Shown here piece by piece: positions 45,537 through 54,916 of a stretch of 64,000 bases of DNA. The translations under genes and the position numbers were made by a program. Under the pieces are notes generated by a model, which searched no databases, was not told the DNA's origin, and saw only the letters and a program-made list of their open reading frames with translations. Source of the stretch: Labrys okinawensis (GTDB taxonomy: Bacteria; Pseudomonadota; Alphaproteobacteria; Rhizobiales; Labraceae); NCBI RefSeq assembly GCF_002982075.1, contig NZ_PUEJ01000003.1, positions 671,295 through 735,294 of the forward strand, in the 5' to 3' direction. Each line of letters opens with the position of its first letter. The stretch's first letter is position 1.

Positions 45537-46796
45537 ATGAGGCGCGTTGTCGTAACTGGTCTCGGCATGGTCAACCCGATGGGTGGCGACGTCGAAACAT
45601 CGTGGTCCAATCTCCTTGCGGGCAAGAGCGGCATCGTCAAGATCGACCGTTTCGAGACGCAGGATCTCAAGGCCCGGATTGCCGGTCTCATTCCACACGG
45701 CGATGGCAGCAACGGCACCTACAATCCCGATCAGTGGATGGAGCCCAAGGAGCAGCGCAAGGTCGACGACTTCATCGTCTTCGCCATGGCTGCGGCCACC
45801 CAGGCCCTCGATGACGCCGACTGGCATCCGGTCTCGCAGAAGGATCAGGAAGAAACCGGCGTCCTGATCGGTTCGGGCATCGGCGGTCTGCAGGGCATCG
45901 AGGACGCCGCGATCACGCTTCGCGATCGTGGCCCCGGCCGGATCTCACCCTTCTTCATTCCCGGCCGCCTGATCAACCTGGCGGGTGGCCAGGTTTCCAT
46001 TCGCCATGGCCTGAAGGGGCCGAACCATGCGGTGGTCACGGCCTGCTCGACCGGTGCCCACGCCATCGGCGATGCCGCTCGCCTGATCGCGCTCGGCGAT
46101 GCCGAGGTGATGGTGGCCGGCGGTACCGAATCCCCGGTCTGCCGCCTCGCCCTGGCGGGCTTTGCCGCTTGCCGCGCGCTGTCGACCGCCTTCAACGACG
46201 AACCTGCGCGCGCCTCGCGCCCCTATGACCGCGACCGCGACGGTTTCGTCATGGGCGAGGGCGCCGGTTGCGTGGTGCTGGAAGAGTATGAGCACGCCAA
46301 GGCGCGTGGTGCCAAGATCTATGCCGAGGTCATCGGCTATGGGCTTTCGGGCGATGCCTATCACATCACTGCGCCATCCGAGGACGGTGACGGCGCCTTC
46401 CGCAGCATGCAGATGGCGGTCAAGCGGGCAGGCATCTCCGTCGGCGAGATCGACTACATCAACGCCCACGGTACCTCGACCATGGCCGATACGATTGAGC
46501 TCGGCGCCGTTCAGCGCCTGCTCGGCAATGCATCCGCCACGGCCTCGATGTCGTCGACCAAATCGGCGACCGGTCACCTGCTCGGTGCCGCCGGCGCGAT
46601 CGAAGCGATCTTCTCGATCCTGGCTCTTCGCGACCAGATCGTGCCGCCCACCATCAATCTGGAGAATCCCGAGGTGGAGACCCCGATCGATCTGGTGCCG
46701 TTGCAGGCGCGCAAGCGCGAGGTGAATGTCGTGCTCTCCAATTCCTTCGGGTTCGGCGGCACCAATGCTTCCCTGATCCTGCGCAAGGCCGACTGA
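45537..46796 (+). CDS. fabF: 3-oxoacyl-ACP synthase II
   Basis: Condensing enzyme KASII that elongates acyl-ACP, 419 residues. Catalytic Cys is in VTACSTGAHAIG (near residue 166), the two His in YINAHGTSTMADTIE and KSATGHLLGAAGAIE, and the C-terminus has SNSFGFGGTNASLIL, all typical of thiolase-fold KAS II. The start RRVVVTGLGMVNPMG is the FabF N-terminal signature. It follows acpP after 256 bp that include a strong hairpin but no gene. Confidence 0.96.
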   Translation: MRRVVVTGLGMVNPMGGDVETSWSNLLAGKSGIVKIDRFETQDLKARIAGLIPHGDGSNGTYNPDQWMEPKEQRKVDDFIVFAMAAATQALDDADWHPVSQKDQEETGVLIGSGIGGLQGIEDAAITLRDRGPGRISPFFIPGRLINLAGGQVSIRHGLKGPNHAVVTACSTGAHAIGDAARLIALGDAEVMVAGGTESPVCRLALAGFAACRALSTAFNDEPARASRPYDRDRDGFVMGEGAGCVVLEEYEHAKARGAKIYAEVIGYGLSGDAYHITAPSEDGDGAFRSMQMAVKRAGISVGEIDYINAHGTSTMADTIELGAVQRLLGNASATASMSSTKSATGHLLGAAGAIEAIFSILALRDQIVPPTINLENPEVETPIDLVPLQARKREVNVVLSNSFGFGGTNASLILRKAD

Positions 46797-46961
46797 TCGT
46801 CGCCAAGAGTGCCGCAGGTATTGGGCAACCGGCCGGCATTCTGCCATATTCGCAGGGCATGCCCGCTGGAGCAGACGTGATACGGCCTCCGGTTCAAAGC
46901 GATCGGGGGCCGCCTTATTGTTCGTATTTTGATGCATTTTCGCCGAAACATACTGGTATTT

Positions 46962-47056
46962 GTGCGGCAAAGCGCGTTCTGGCAAAAACAGTCTTTTGCT
47001 CTAACTCTTTGTTTCGACGCGTCTTTGCGAGTTTTGGCGATTCTGTCGAAACACAC
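46962..47056 (+). repeat. Two-hairpin intergenic repeat, copy 5
   Basis: GCGGCAAAGCGCG and the TTTTGCTCTAACTCTTTG right arm form a degraded first hairpin; TTTCGACGCGTCTTTGCGA and GTCGAAACAC follow. It lies in the 354-bp fabF-mltG gap (46797-47150). A second fragment (TATTTTGATGCATTTTCGCC, about 46925-46945) suggests a further decayed half copy just upstream. I see no gene or firm promoter in this gap. Confidence 0.7.
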
Positions 47057-47150
47057 GGCGCCACGGGCATGGCACAACAGGGCGCGCCGGTTGCCAGGCT
47101 CTGCGGCCGCGGCGTCAAACCGGGCAAATATGTAGGCGTACGAGGTTTTT

Positions 47151-48671
47151 ATGGTCGATGATCGGGACGATTCGGGACTAGCGAACGAACGCTCGCGCTC
47201 CTTCGGGAAAGGTGCTGCCGGCTCGCGCGGATCCCGCAACATGATCCAGCCCGATGCCGTCGCCAAGCCGCCGACACGTTCGAGCGCGGTGCGCAATCCC
47301 TTCGTGGTGGCGGGCAACGCCGTCTTCGTCCTGCTGATGCTGATCGCCATCGGCGGTTATTTCGGTCTGCGCCAGTTCACTTCGCCCGGGCCCCTGACGG
47401 AAGCCAAGACGGTTTATGTGCCCAAGGGCAGTGGCCGCGACGAGATCGCCGATTCCCTCGAGCGGCAGGGCGTCATCGACAGTGCCACCATCTTCACCAC
47501 CGGCGCGTTGATGCTTGGACATAGCAATCTCAAGGCGGGCGAATATGCCTTCAAGCCCGGCGCCTCGATGTATGACGTCATGAACATCCTGGTGGACGGT
47601 AAGGTAATCCAGCATTCGATCACCATACCCGAGGGCCTCACCAGCCAGATGATCATCGACCGGCTGAACCAGGACGATCTGCTTACGGGCGATGCTCCGC
47701 CGGTGCCCCCCGAAGGGGCGCTGTTGCCCGACACCTACAAATATGAGCGCGGCACCACCCGTTCGGCCATGGTCCGCAAGATGCAGGAAGAGCAGAAGGC
47801 CCTGGTCGATCAGATCTGGAAGCAGCGCGCCCCTAATCTTCCGCTGAAGAGCCCGGCGGAAATGGTGACGCTCGCCTCGATCGTGGAGAAGGAGACGGGC
47901 CAGGCGGATGAGCGTCCCCATGTCGCCAGCGTCTTCATCAACAGGCTGCAGAAAAACATGCGCCTGCAATCCGATCCCACCGTGATCTATGGCATGGTCG
48001 GAGGCAAGGGAAAGCTCGACAGGGCTTTGACCAGCGCCGATCTCTCGCAGCCGACGCGCTTCAACACCTACACCATCACCGGCCTGCCGCCATCCCCCAT
48101 TGCCAATCCCGGCAAGGCCGCGATGCAGGCCGTGGCCACTCCATTGGCGACCAAGGACCTCTATTTCGTCGCCGACGGTACGGGCGGGCACGCCTTCGCC
48201 TCGACCCTGGACGAGCACAACAAGAATGTCGCCAAATGGCGGCAGTTCCAGCAGCAGGGCGGCAATGCCGCAGCCGCGCCGTCCCAGCCTGCTCCGGCTC
48301 CAGTACCGGACGACGCAGCCCCGGCGCCGGCACCAGCCCCGGCCGAGGCTCCTGCAGCCAAGCCGCCGGCCAAGCCTTGTAAGAAGGGCAGCAAGGCCTG
48401 CAAGCAGCAGACCGAGGCGGAGGCGCCACCGCCTGCGGCCGCGCCATCGGCGCCGCCGGCAGCCGATATCCCGCTGCCTGCCCCGCCGGCCGCTTCGGCA
48501 ACGCCGAACCCTTCTGCGCCTCCGCCTGCGGAGACGCTCGCCGCCCCCAATGACCCGGCCCAGGCTGCAAAGCCCAAGAAGGGGGGCTTTGACGATCCTG
48601 TCGCCAATACCGACCATGATCCGCTGCTGGACAAGACCTTCGATCTGAACTCGCCGCAGTCCGTGCAGTAG
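47151..48671 (+). CDS. mltG: Endolytic murein transglycosylase
   Basis: Inner-membrane lytic transglycosylase that cuts nascent glycan strands and sets their length. The 506-residue protein has a short cytoplasmic tail, one membrane helix (residues about 52-72, VVAGNAVFVLLMLIAIGGYF), a LysM-like subdomain, and the YceG/MltG catalytic domain with the active-site glutamate in LASIVEKETG (near residue 247) and the following NRLQKNMRLQSDPTVIYG. YFVADGTGGHAFASTLDEH marks the end of the domain. Unlike E. coli MltG (340 residues), it carries a 140-residue Pro/Ala-rich tail with a Lys/Cys patch (KPCKKGSKACKQQ). Conserved fabF-mltG-yicC-gmk order. Confidence 0.93.
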   Translation: MVDDRDDSGLANERSRSFGKGAAGSRGSRNMIQPDAVAKPPTRSSAVRNPFVVAGNAVFVLLMLIAIGGYFGLRQFTSPGPLTEAKTVYVPKGSGRDEIADSLERQGVIDSATIFTTGALMLGHSNLKAGEYAFKPGASMYDVMNILVDGKVIQHSITIPEGLTSQMIIDRLNQDDLLTGDAPPVPPEGALLPDTYKYERGTTRSAMVRKMQEEQKALVDQIWKQRAPNLPLKSPAEMVTLASIVEKETGQADERPHVASVFINRLQKNMRLQSDPTVIYGMVGGKGKLDRALTSADLSQPTRFNTYTITGLPPSPIANPGKAAMQAVATPLATKDLYFVADGTGGHAFASTLDEHNKNVAKWRQFQQQGGNAAAAPSQPAPAPVPDDAAPAPAPAPAEAPAAKPPAKPCKKGSKACKQQTEAEAPPPAAAPSAPPAADIPLPAPPAASATPNPSAPPPAETLAAPNDPAQAAKPKKGGFDDPVANTDHDPLLDKTFDLNSPQSVQ

Positions 48672-48832
48672 ACGGGCTGCGAGCGAGCCGCTTGAGCGCA
48701 GGGCCTCGGGGCTCTATCCTCCATCTGGCTCTATTCGAAGCGTGGTGGCGCATCGGGAGCGAGCGCTCAGTTCCGATTGCCGGTGAAAACCATCCGGTCG
48801 GGTGCTGAAATCACCGTATGGAACATTGGAAG

Positions 48833-49720
48833 ATGTCCGTTGTCAGCATGACCGGCTTTGCCCGGGTGGAAGGACAGACCGGCGCGAACCGCTGGGCCTG
48901 GGAAATCAAGACCGTCAATGGCAAGAGCCTCGATGTCCGCTTCAGGTTGCCCCCGGGCTTCGACGCGCTTGAGGCGTCGGCACGCGCCGCTTTGGGTGCG
49001 GCCTTTGCGCGTGGTTCGTGCCAGATCGGCCTGTCGCTGAAACGCGAGGCCGTGGCGCCGGTGGTCCGCATCAACCAGGCGGTGCTCGATGCCATCGTCT
49101 CGGCGATGGCCGAGGCCTCGCAGAAGGTGGATGCTGCGGCTCCGCGCCTCGATGGCCTCTTTGCCATCAAGGGCGTGCTGGAGGTCGAAGAACAGGAGGA
49201 AGACGAGGCGGGGCGTGCGGCGCTGCAGGAGATTCTGCTGGAAGGCTTCGCCAAGGCCCTTGCCCAATGCGCCGAGATGAGGCGGCGGGAAGGGCAGGCG
49301 CTCGCCCGCGTCCTGCTCGGCCGCATCGACGAAATCGAGACCCTCACCCGCGAGGCGGACGCCAATCCGGCACGTCAGCCCGCCGCCGTGCGCGATCGCC
49401 TTGCCGCCCAGATTGCCGCCCTGCTCGACGCCTCGTCGTCGCTCGATCCCGACAGGCTGCACCAGGAGGCGATCCTGATGGCAGCCAAGGCCGACATACG
49501 CGAGGAGCTCGACCGGCTGCACGCGCATATTGCCGCGGCCCGCGATCTCCTGGCCAAGGGCGGCCCGGTGGGACGGCGGCTCGATTTCCTCGCCCAAGAA
49601 TTCAACCGGGAAGTCAACACCCTTTGCTCCAAGGCGAATGATGTCAGCTTGACCGCGACCGGCCTTTCTCTCAAAGCAGTGGTCGAGCAATTCCGCGAAC
49701 AGGTTCAGAATATCGAATGA
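48833..49720 (+). CDS. YicC family RNase-associated protein
   Basis: A YicC/YloC-family protein of 295 residues; YicC in E. coli promotes RNase-dependent decay of small RNA RyhB and is now described as an endoribonuclease family. Family marks are SMTGFARVEGQTG at the start, WEIKTVNGKSLDVRFRLP, and the C-terminal GRRLDFLAQEFNREVNTL followed by SKANDVSLT. The start at 48833 gives MSVVSMTGF; an ATG at 48818 is possible. Its stop overlaps the gmk ATG by four bases, as usual for yicC-gmk pairs. Confidence 0.92.
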   Translation: MSVVSMTGFARVEGQTGANRWAWEIKTVNGKSLDVRFRLPPGFDALEASARAALGAAFARGSCQIGLSLKREAVAPVVRINQAVLDAIVSAMAEASQKVDAAAPRLDGLFAIKGVLEVEEQEEDEAGRAALQEILLEGFAKALAQCAEMRRREGQALARVLLGRIDEIETLTREADANPARQPAAVRDRLAAQIAALLDASSSLDPDRLHQEAILMAAKADIREELDRLHAHIAAARDLLAKGGPVGRRLDFLAQEFNREVNTLCSKANDVSLTATGLSLKAVVEQFREQVQNIE

Positions 49721-50382
49721 GTAGCACTGCGTCCGTTCCCCAGCGCCGGGGCCTCCTGCTGATCGTTTCCTCGCCCTCCGGTGCCGGCAAGACCACGCTG
49801 ACGCGCCTTCTTCTGGCCGAGGACAAATCGATGCATCTGTCGATCTCGGTCACCACCCGTCCGCGCCGGGGCAGCGAGATCGACGGGGTCCATTACCGTT
49901 TCATCGACGCCGGCACCTTCGAGACCATGCGCGAAAGGGGCGAATTGCTGGAATCGGCCAAGGTGCATGGCAATTACTACGGCACGCCGGCGGGGCCGGT
50001 GGAAGAGGCTCTGGCTGCCGGCCGCGATGTCCTGTTCGATATCGACTGGCAGGGCACCATGCAGATCTACAACAAGATGAGGCCGGACATCGTCTCCGTC
50101 TTCGTCCTGCCGCCGTCTGTGGCCGAGCTCAAGGCGCGGCTCGAGAGGCGGGCCGAGGATAGCGCGGAGATCATCCTGCAGCGCCTGCAGAATGCGCGCG
50201 TCGAGATCAGCCACTGGACGAAATATGACTATGTGCTGGTCAACACCGACCTGCAGACTACCTATGCCAAGCTCAAGGAAATCCTCGACGTCGAACGCAT
50301 GAAGCGGCAGGACAAGTCTCAGGTCGGCCAATTGGTCGATACCTTGAAAGCCGATCTCGATGCGCTGACGCGCGGGCGCTGA
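49717..50382 (+). CDS. gmk: Guanylate kinase
   Basis: Phosphorylates GMP to GDP. The 221-residue protein shows the P-loop in VSSPSGAGKTTLTRLL, the GMP-binding segment SVTTRPRRGSEIDGVHY with the conserved Arg and Tyr residues, HGNYYGTP, and DVLFDIDWQGTMQI (Walker B and lid region). It is co-translated with yicC through an ATGA overlap and converges on rsmA with eight bp between stop codons. Confidence 0.96.
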   Translation: MSSTASVPQRRGLLLIVSSPSGAGKTTLTRLLLAEDKSMHLSISVTTRPRRGSEIDGVHYRFIDAGTFETMRERGELLESAKVHGNYYGTPAGPVEEALAAGRDVLFDIDWQGTMQIYNKMRPDIVSVFVLPPSVAELKARLERRAEDSAEIILQRLQNARVEISHWTKYDYVLVNTDLQTTYAKLKEILDVERMKRQDKSQVGQLVDTLKADLDALTRGR

Positions 50383-50390
50383 CGCAGGTT

Positions 50391-51233
50391 CTATTTCAGG
50401 GCGTTCGCCAGCGCGACGAAAGCGGCGACCGGGACCTCCTCGGCGCGCATCTCCGGGCGTAGGCCCGCATCGGCGAGCGCGGCCGTCAGGTCGCCGCCAA
50501 GCCCCTTGAGGCTCTGGCGCAGCATCTTGCGCCTCTGGCCGAAGGCCGCCTGCGTGATCCGTTCCAGAGCGGCCGGGGTACAGGGCAGGGGCGCCGGCCG
50601 CGGGCGCAGATGCACCACCGAGGAGGTAACCTTGGGAGGCGGCACGAAGGCGCTTGGCGGCACGTCGAAGACGATCTCGGCTTCCGTCCGCCATCCGGCC
50701 AGGACGCCGAGACGGCCATAGGCCTCCTCCGCTTCAGTGGCCACGATGCGCTCGGCAACCTCCTTCTGAAACATCAGCGTCATCGACTGGAACCAGGGTG
50801 GCCAGGGCTCGGTCTTCAGCCAGCCGATCAACAGAGGGGTCGCCACATTGTAAGGCAGGTTGGCGGTGATGCGGACGGGCCCTTCCAGTCCGGCGATCAA
50901 GGCTGGCCAATCGGCTTCGAGGGCGTCGCCGGCATGCACCGTCAGGCGGCCGGGATAATGAGCCGCGATTTCGGCAAGGGCCGCCAGACAGCGCTCGTCG
51001 CGCTCCACGGCGACGACATGCCGGGCGCCGCAAGCCAGGAGTGCCCGTGTGAGGCCGCCCGGGCCGGGACCGACCTCCACCACATTTATGCCTTCCAGCG
51101 AGCCCCCGGCCCGCGCGATCTTGGCGGTGAGATTGAGATCGAGCAGGAAATTCTGGCCAAGGGATTTCTTGGCCATCAGCTCATGCTGGCGGATGACCTC
51201 GCGCAGCGGGGGAAGAGTGTCGATCTGCGCCAT
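50391..51233 (-). CDS. rsmA: 16S rRNA dimethyladenosine transferase
   Basis: KsgA/RsmA methylates A1518 and A1519 of 16S rRNA during small-subunit maturation. The 280-residue protein starts [14 protein letters not shown] and has [13 protein letters not shown], the SAM motif [27 protein letters not shown] and the catalytic [25 protein letters not shown] is the usual C-terminal linker. ATG at 51293 is in frame but lies in the repeat copy, so 51233 is preferred. Downstream of pdxA in the lptF-lptG-lptD-pdxA-rsmA order. Confidence 0.95.
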   Translation of the reverse strand: MAQIDTLPPLREVIRQHELMAKKSLGQNFLLDLNLTAKIARAGGSLEGINVVEVGPGPGGLTRALLACGARHVVAVERDERCLAALAEIAAHYPGRLTVHAGDALEADWPALIAGLEGPVRITANLPYNVATPLLIGWLKTEPWPPWFQSMTLMFQKEVAERIVATEAEEAYGRLGVLAGWRTEAEIVFDVPPSAFVPPPKVTSSVVHLRPRPAPLPCTPAALERITQAAFGQRRKMLRQSLKGLGGDLTAALADAGLRPEMRAEEVPVAAFVALANALK

Positions 51234-51245
51234 GACAGGCCTTGA

Positions 51246-51343
51246 AGCGTTCGCGATTTGACGCCGTTGCCCAGTATAACAAAGGCACATCAAAACAAGG
51301 AGTTAGAGCAAAGTGTCGTCGATGGAAGCGCGCTTTGCCCTAG
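51246..51343 (-). repeat. Two-hairpin intergenic repeat, copy 6 (reverse orientation)
   Basis: Read on the minus strand it begins CTAGGGCAAAGCGCGC, has the ACACTTTGCTCTAACTCCTTG right arm and linker TTTTGATG, and ends in the second-hairpin arm GGCGTCAAATCGCGAACGC. It fills the pdxA-rsmA gap. The TAG at its left boundary is the pdxA stop codon. Confidence 0.8.
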
Positions 51344-52389
51344 CGGGACATTCTGTCGGCCAGCGACAGGCTGGCGAGAAAACTGGATGGATTGGCTTTG
51401 CCCGTGCCTGCCAGGTCGAAGGCCGTGCCGTGATCGGGCGATGTGCGCACGAAAGGCAGGCCCAGGGTCACGTTGACGGCCTCGTCGAAGGCCAGGGCCT
51501 TGGCCGGTGCCAGGGCCTGGTCGTGATACATGCACAGGGCCGCGTCATAGGTCTGGCGCGCCCGGGCATGAAACATCGTATCGGCGGGCAGGGGACCCCG
51601 GGCATCGATGCCCTGCGCCCTGAGCCTGGCGATGGCGGGTGCGACGACGGCGCTGTCCTCGCTGCCCAACGCGCCGTTTTCGCCGGCATGGGGGTTGAGG
51701 CCCGCAACCGCGAGCCGCGGCGCAGCGATGTTGAAACGGGCCTTGAGGTCCCGCGCCGTGATCAGGCCGGTCTCGTAGATCAGGTCCTCGGTAAGGGCGG
51801 CGGGTACCCTGGACAAGGGGATGTGAATGGTGACCGGGACCACCGCGACCGTTTCGGACCAGATCATCATCACGGGCCTGAACGGCGTCTCCCGATCTTG
51901 CCCGCCGGTGGCAAGACCCTGCGCGGCGTCGTCCTGCCAATGACGGCAGGCAAGTTCGCCGAGGAACTCGGTGTGGCCGGGATGGCGGAAGCCGGCGCGA
52001 TAGAGCACTTCCTTCATGATCGGGGGTGTTACCACGGCACGGGCATGTCCACGCCGTACGGACAGCACGGCGCGTTCGATCGACTCGATGACCGCGGCGG
52101 CGCCGGCGACATCGGGCCTGCCCGGCCGATCCGGGGCGGCATTGGCCAGAGGAACGACAGGAAGGCCGCGCGTGAAGGCTGCCAGCGTGCCGGCTTCGTC
52201 AGTCTCGACGATGGTCAAATCCAGGCCGATGCGCCGAGCGCGTGCCGACAGCAGGCCGGCGTCGCCATAGACGAAGAAGGGCGCGGCCTCGTGGCGGGCC
52301 GAGGCTGCCATCACGATCAGCTCCGGGCCGATGCCCGCCGGTTCCCCCATGGTCAAGGCAATCGGCAGGGAGGGGTGTTCGGTCGGCAT
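51340..52389 (-). CDS. pdxA: 4-hydroxythreonine-4-phosphate dehydrogenase
   Basis: NAD-dependent, metal-requiring enzyme of pyridoxal phosphate synthesis, 349 residues. It has TMGEPAGIGPELI at the N-terminus, TPPIMKEVLYRAGFRHPGHT, LNPHAGENGALGSED and RTSPDHGTAFDLAG, which together supply the conserved His metal ligands. YHDQALAPAKALAF is the third His region. The start at 52389 gives MPTEHPSLPI; the ATG at 52431 is possible. The stop TAG is shared with the repeat boundary. It follows lptD by 70 bp with no surA gene between them, an unusual arrangement. Confidence 0.94.
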   Translation of the reverse strand: MPTEHPSLPIALTMGEPAGIGPELIVMAASARHEAAPFFVYGDAGLLSARARRIGLDLTIVETDEAGTLAAFTRGLPVVPLANAAPDRPGRPDVAGAAAVIESIERAVLSVRRGHARAVVTPPIMKEVLYRAGFRHPGHTEFLGELACRHWQDDAAQGLATGGQDRETPFRPVMMIWSETVAVVPVTIHIPLSRVPAALTEDLIYETGLITARDLKARFNIAAPRLAVAGLNPHAGENGALGSEDSAVVAPAIARLRAQGIDARGPLPADTMFHARARQTYDAALCMYHDQALAPAKALAFDEAVNVTLGLPFVRTSPDHGTAFDLAGTGKANPSSFLASLSLADRMSR

Positions 52390-52459
52390 GATCAGGTCAG
52401 ATGGGCTCGCTTGCACGAACGGGCCTGTCATGGGACAGGGCAGGCCCGTTCGCCTCGTT

Positions 52460-54916
52460 TCAGAAGGTCTTCAGATTGCCGTAGCGGTCGGTATAGCTGC
52501 TCGGCTTGGTGACGTTGAGATTGTCGAAGTCGTTGTTCCAGATCTTGTCGGTGAATTCCTTCGGGCTGCCGCTGACGCCCAGGCCGCGCAGCTGCAGCTG
52601 GAACTGCACCGTGGTATCGTATTTCAACGACGTGGTGTCATAGGAGCGCGAGACGCTCATGCCGAGCGCGATGCAGGCGTCGACATAGGTCAGCCCGGCA
52701 TAGCTCGACGAGAACTTCTTGGTCCTCATATCGTAGAGAGCGCCTGCGCTGGCGATCCAGTTCTCGCTCAGCTTGAAGGCGGCCTTACCATTGATGCCTT
52801 CACGATCATCGAGCCCGAGCAGCGGCTGGGCATCGTAGCGTGCGTAGATGATGTCGGCCTTCAGGCGCCCGATCGTGCCGAGGGCACCGACCTCGAACTG
52901 CCGCATGTCCCAATTCTTCTGATCGAAGCGGGCACCCGACAGGATCGCGAAATTGTTCACCGGCTGCAGATAAACGCGCGCGACATAGTCGGAGATATTG
53001 CGATCCAGGCCCGACTGCAGGCCGGTATTGGCCATGTCGCCCCTGGTGAAGGAATTGGTGCCGCCGAAGGAGTAGGACTGGCCGAACATGGCATTGTAGT
53101 AGCCACCGCCATTGGTCGTCAGCGAATATTGCAGGCCGGCATTGACGCGAGAACCGTCCTCGACCCGGTCATAGCCGGAATATTTGTCCCAGTCGAACAG
53201 GTTGGTGTCGTCGAAGATCAGGCTCTGAGCATCTTCATTGGGGAAGACGCCGCTCTGCATCGCCTTGGGACGCAGGATGACCTGGGCGATCGGCTCGATG
53301 ATCTGCGTGCCCCAATCGGACTGCGAGATAAAGGGGTAGCGATAGTCGAGGCCGATGGCCGGCACCAGGCGCGCGGCCGTATCGTTCTTCTTGTTGCTGA
53401 CGAACTGGTCGGCAGGGTTGCCGTCGAGCTGGGTAAAGCCGAGATCGCCGCGGACATAGGCGAAGGGCGTCCACTGCTGCCCGTAGGTGTCGGTGAACGT
53501 CTTCTTCCAATAGGCGTTGATCGAAGCGCGCGTATAGGTACCGTCGATGCCGCGCTGCAGGCAGTTGACCCGGGTCTTCGGGTTGAAGCTATTGATGCAT
53601 CTATCGTCTGGAACGCCCAGGATATTGTCGAAGGCGGCCTGCTGGCGCGTAAGGCTGGTCAGGTTGACGTTCCAGCCGAGTTCGCCGCCGAACACCGGGC
53701 GGTCGACGATGTAGTCATAGTCGACCACCGGCGCGACCACGGGCAATTGCTTCTGCACGTCGGCGGTGGTCAGGCCCTGGAAATAATAAGCGCGCAGATC
53801 GAACCAGGATTTGGTGCCGACACCCGTCAGGTAGACGGTGGAGGTGGCCTCCGTCTTGCCCCTGAGATTGTCGAGCCGGTAGTCGCGCCAGTAATATTTG
53901 TCGCTCAGCAGCGAGCCATCCCAGCCGAAGCGCCATTTGTCGTTCAGCCAGAATTCGCCCTTGGACGAAATCGAACCGCGCCAGTTCGGCCGGCCGATAT
54001 CCTCGTTGGCGAACTTGTCCGGATCGCTGATGAAGGCACCCGATGCCATCACCGAATAGGCGCCGTTCAGCGTCCGATGACGCCATTCGATCTGGCCGGT
54101 CGGGCCCTGGCTGGTAGCATAGCCGGGCGTGATGGTCAGATCGTAATTGGGAGCGAGGTCGATGAAATAGGGCAGTTCGAGGCCGTAGCCGATCCGCGAG
54201 GAGTGGAAATAACGCGGCGTGATGAAGCCGCTCTTGCGGGTGACGGACGGGTCGGGGGTCGACATATAAGGCAGGTAGGCGATCGGGAAGCCGAAGAACT
54301 CGAAGCGAGCATCTTCGAAATAGATCATCTTCTCCTGCTGGTTGTGGATGACCTTGACGGCCTTGATCTGCCACAGAGGCGGCTTCTGAGGATTGTCGGC
54401 ACAGGGGGAACAGGCCGAATAGACGCCGTTCTGGAACACGGTGACATTGCCGCCGGTGCGCTCGGCACGGTTGGAGGCAACATAGAGCTCGTCCGCCGTC
54501 ACCATCTTCAGCGAATTGACGAAGCCGTCTCTGAAATCGTCGGTGAGATCGAAATTGTCGGCGTAGGTCTTGGTGCCGTCGGCTTCGGTGATGACGACAT
54601 TGCCGTTCGCCCGCACGCGCTTGGCCTTGCGGTCATAGACCACACGGTCTGCCTGCAGGGCGCGGCCATTGTAATAGATCTGCACCGTGCCGATGGCGGT
54701 TACGACCTCGTTGTCCTGGTCGTACTGCATCTCCCTGGCCTTGAGGACCATGTTGGAGCTGCCCTGACCTCCGGCACCATCGGAACGCGCACCCAAGGGC
54801 CCGAGCAGGTTTTCCTGGGCGTGAACTTTTGACGGCAACAACGCAAACGACAGCGCTGCAACCGCAACGGTGGTGCACAGCATGGTCGTAAGGAAGTGGC
54901 GAGCTGATACGCGCAT
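52460..54916 (-). CDS. lptD: LPS assembly protein LptD
   Basis: Outer-membrane barrel that with LptE inserts lipopolysaccharide into the outer leaflet. The 818-residue protein has a signal peptide (hydrophobic core LTTMLCTTVAVAALSFALL, cleavage at VHAQE), the OstA/LptA-like jellyroll (about 60-190: MQYDQDNEVVTAIGTVQIYY), and the barrel, with CSPCADNPQKPPLWQIKA carrying the cysteines that form disulfides, RIGYGLELPYFIDLAPNYDL typical of LptD, and further cysteines in DDRCINS and VNCLQRG. Its ATG overlaps the lptG stop by one base. Confidence 0.95.
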   Translation of the reverse strand: MRVSARHFLTTMLCTTVAVAALSFALLPSKVHAQENLLGPLGARSDGAGGQGSSNMVLKAREMQYDQDNEVVTAIGTVQIYYNGRALQADRVVYDRKAKRVRANGNVVITEADGTKTYADNFDLTDDFRDGFVNSLKMVTADELYVASNRAERTGGNVTVFQNGVYSACSPCADNPQKPPLWQIKAVKVIHNQQEKMIYFEDARFEFFGFPIAYLPYMSTPDPSVTRKSGFITPRYFHSSRIGYGLELPYFIDLAPNYDLTITPGYATSQGPTGQIEWRHRTLNGAYSVMASGAFISDPDKFANEDIGRPNWRGSISSKGEFWLNDKWRFGWDGSLLSDKYYWRDYRLDNLRGKTEATSTVYLTGVGTKSWFDLRAYYFQGLTTADVQKQLPVVAPVVDYDYIVDRPVFGGELGWNVNLTSLTRQQAAFDNILGVPDDRCINSFNPKTRVNCLQRGIDGTYTRASINAYWKKTFTDTYGQQWTPFAYVRGDLGFTQLDGNPADQFVSNKKNDTAARLVPAIGLDYRYPFISQSDWGTQIIEPIAQVILRPKAMQSGVFPNEDAQSLIFDDTNLFDWDKYSGYDRVEDGSRVNAGLQYSLTTNGGGYYNAMFGQSYSFGGTNSFTRGDMANTGLQSGLDRNISDYVARVYLQPVNNFAILSGARFDQKNWDMRQFEVGALGTIGRLKADIIYARYDAQPLLGLDDREGINGKAAFKLSENWIASAGALYDMRTKKFSSSYAGLTYVDACIALGMSVSRSYDTTSLKYDTTVQFQLQLRGLGVSGSPKEFTDKIWNNDFDNLNVTKPSSYTDRYGNLKTF

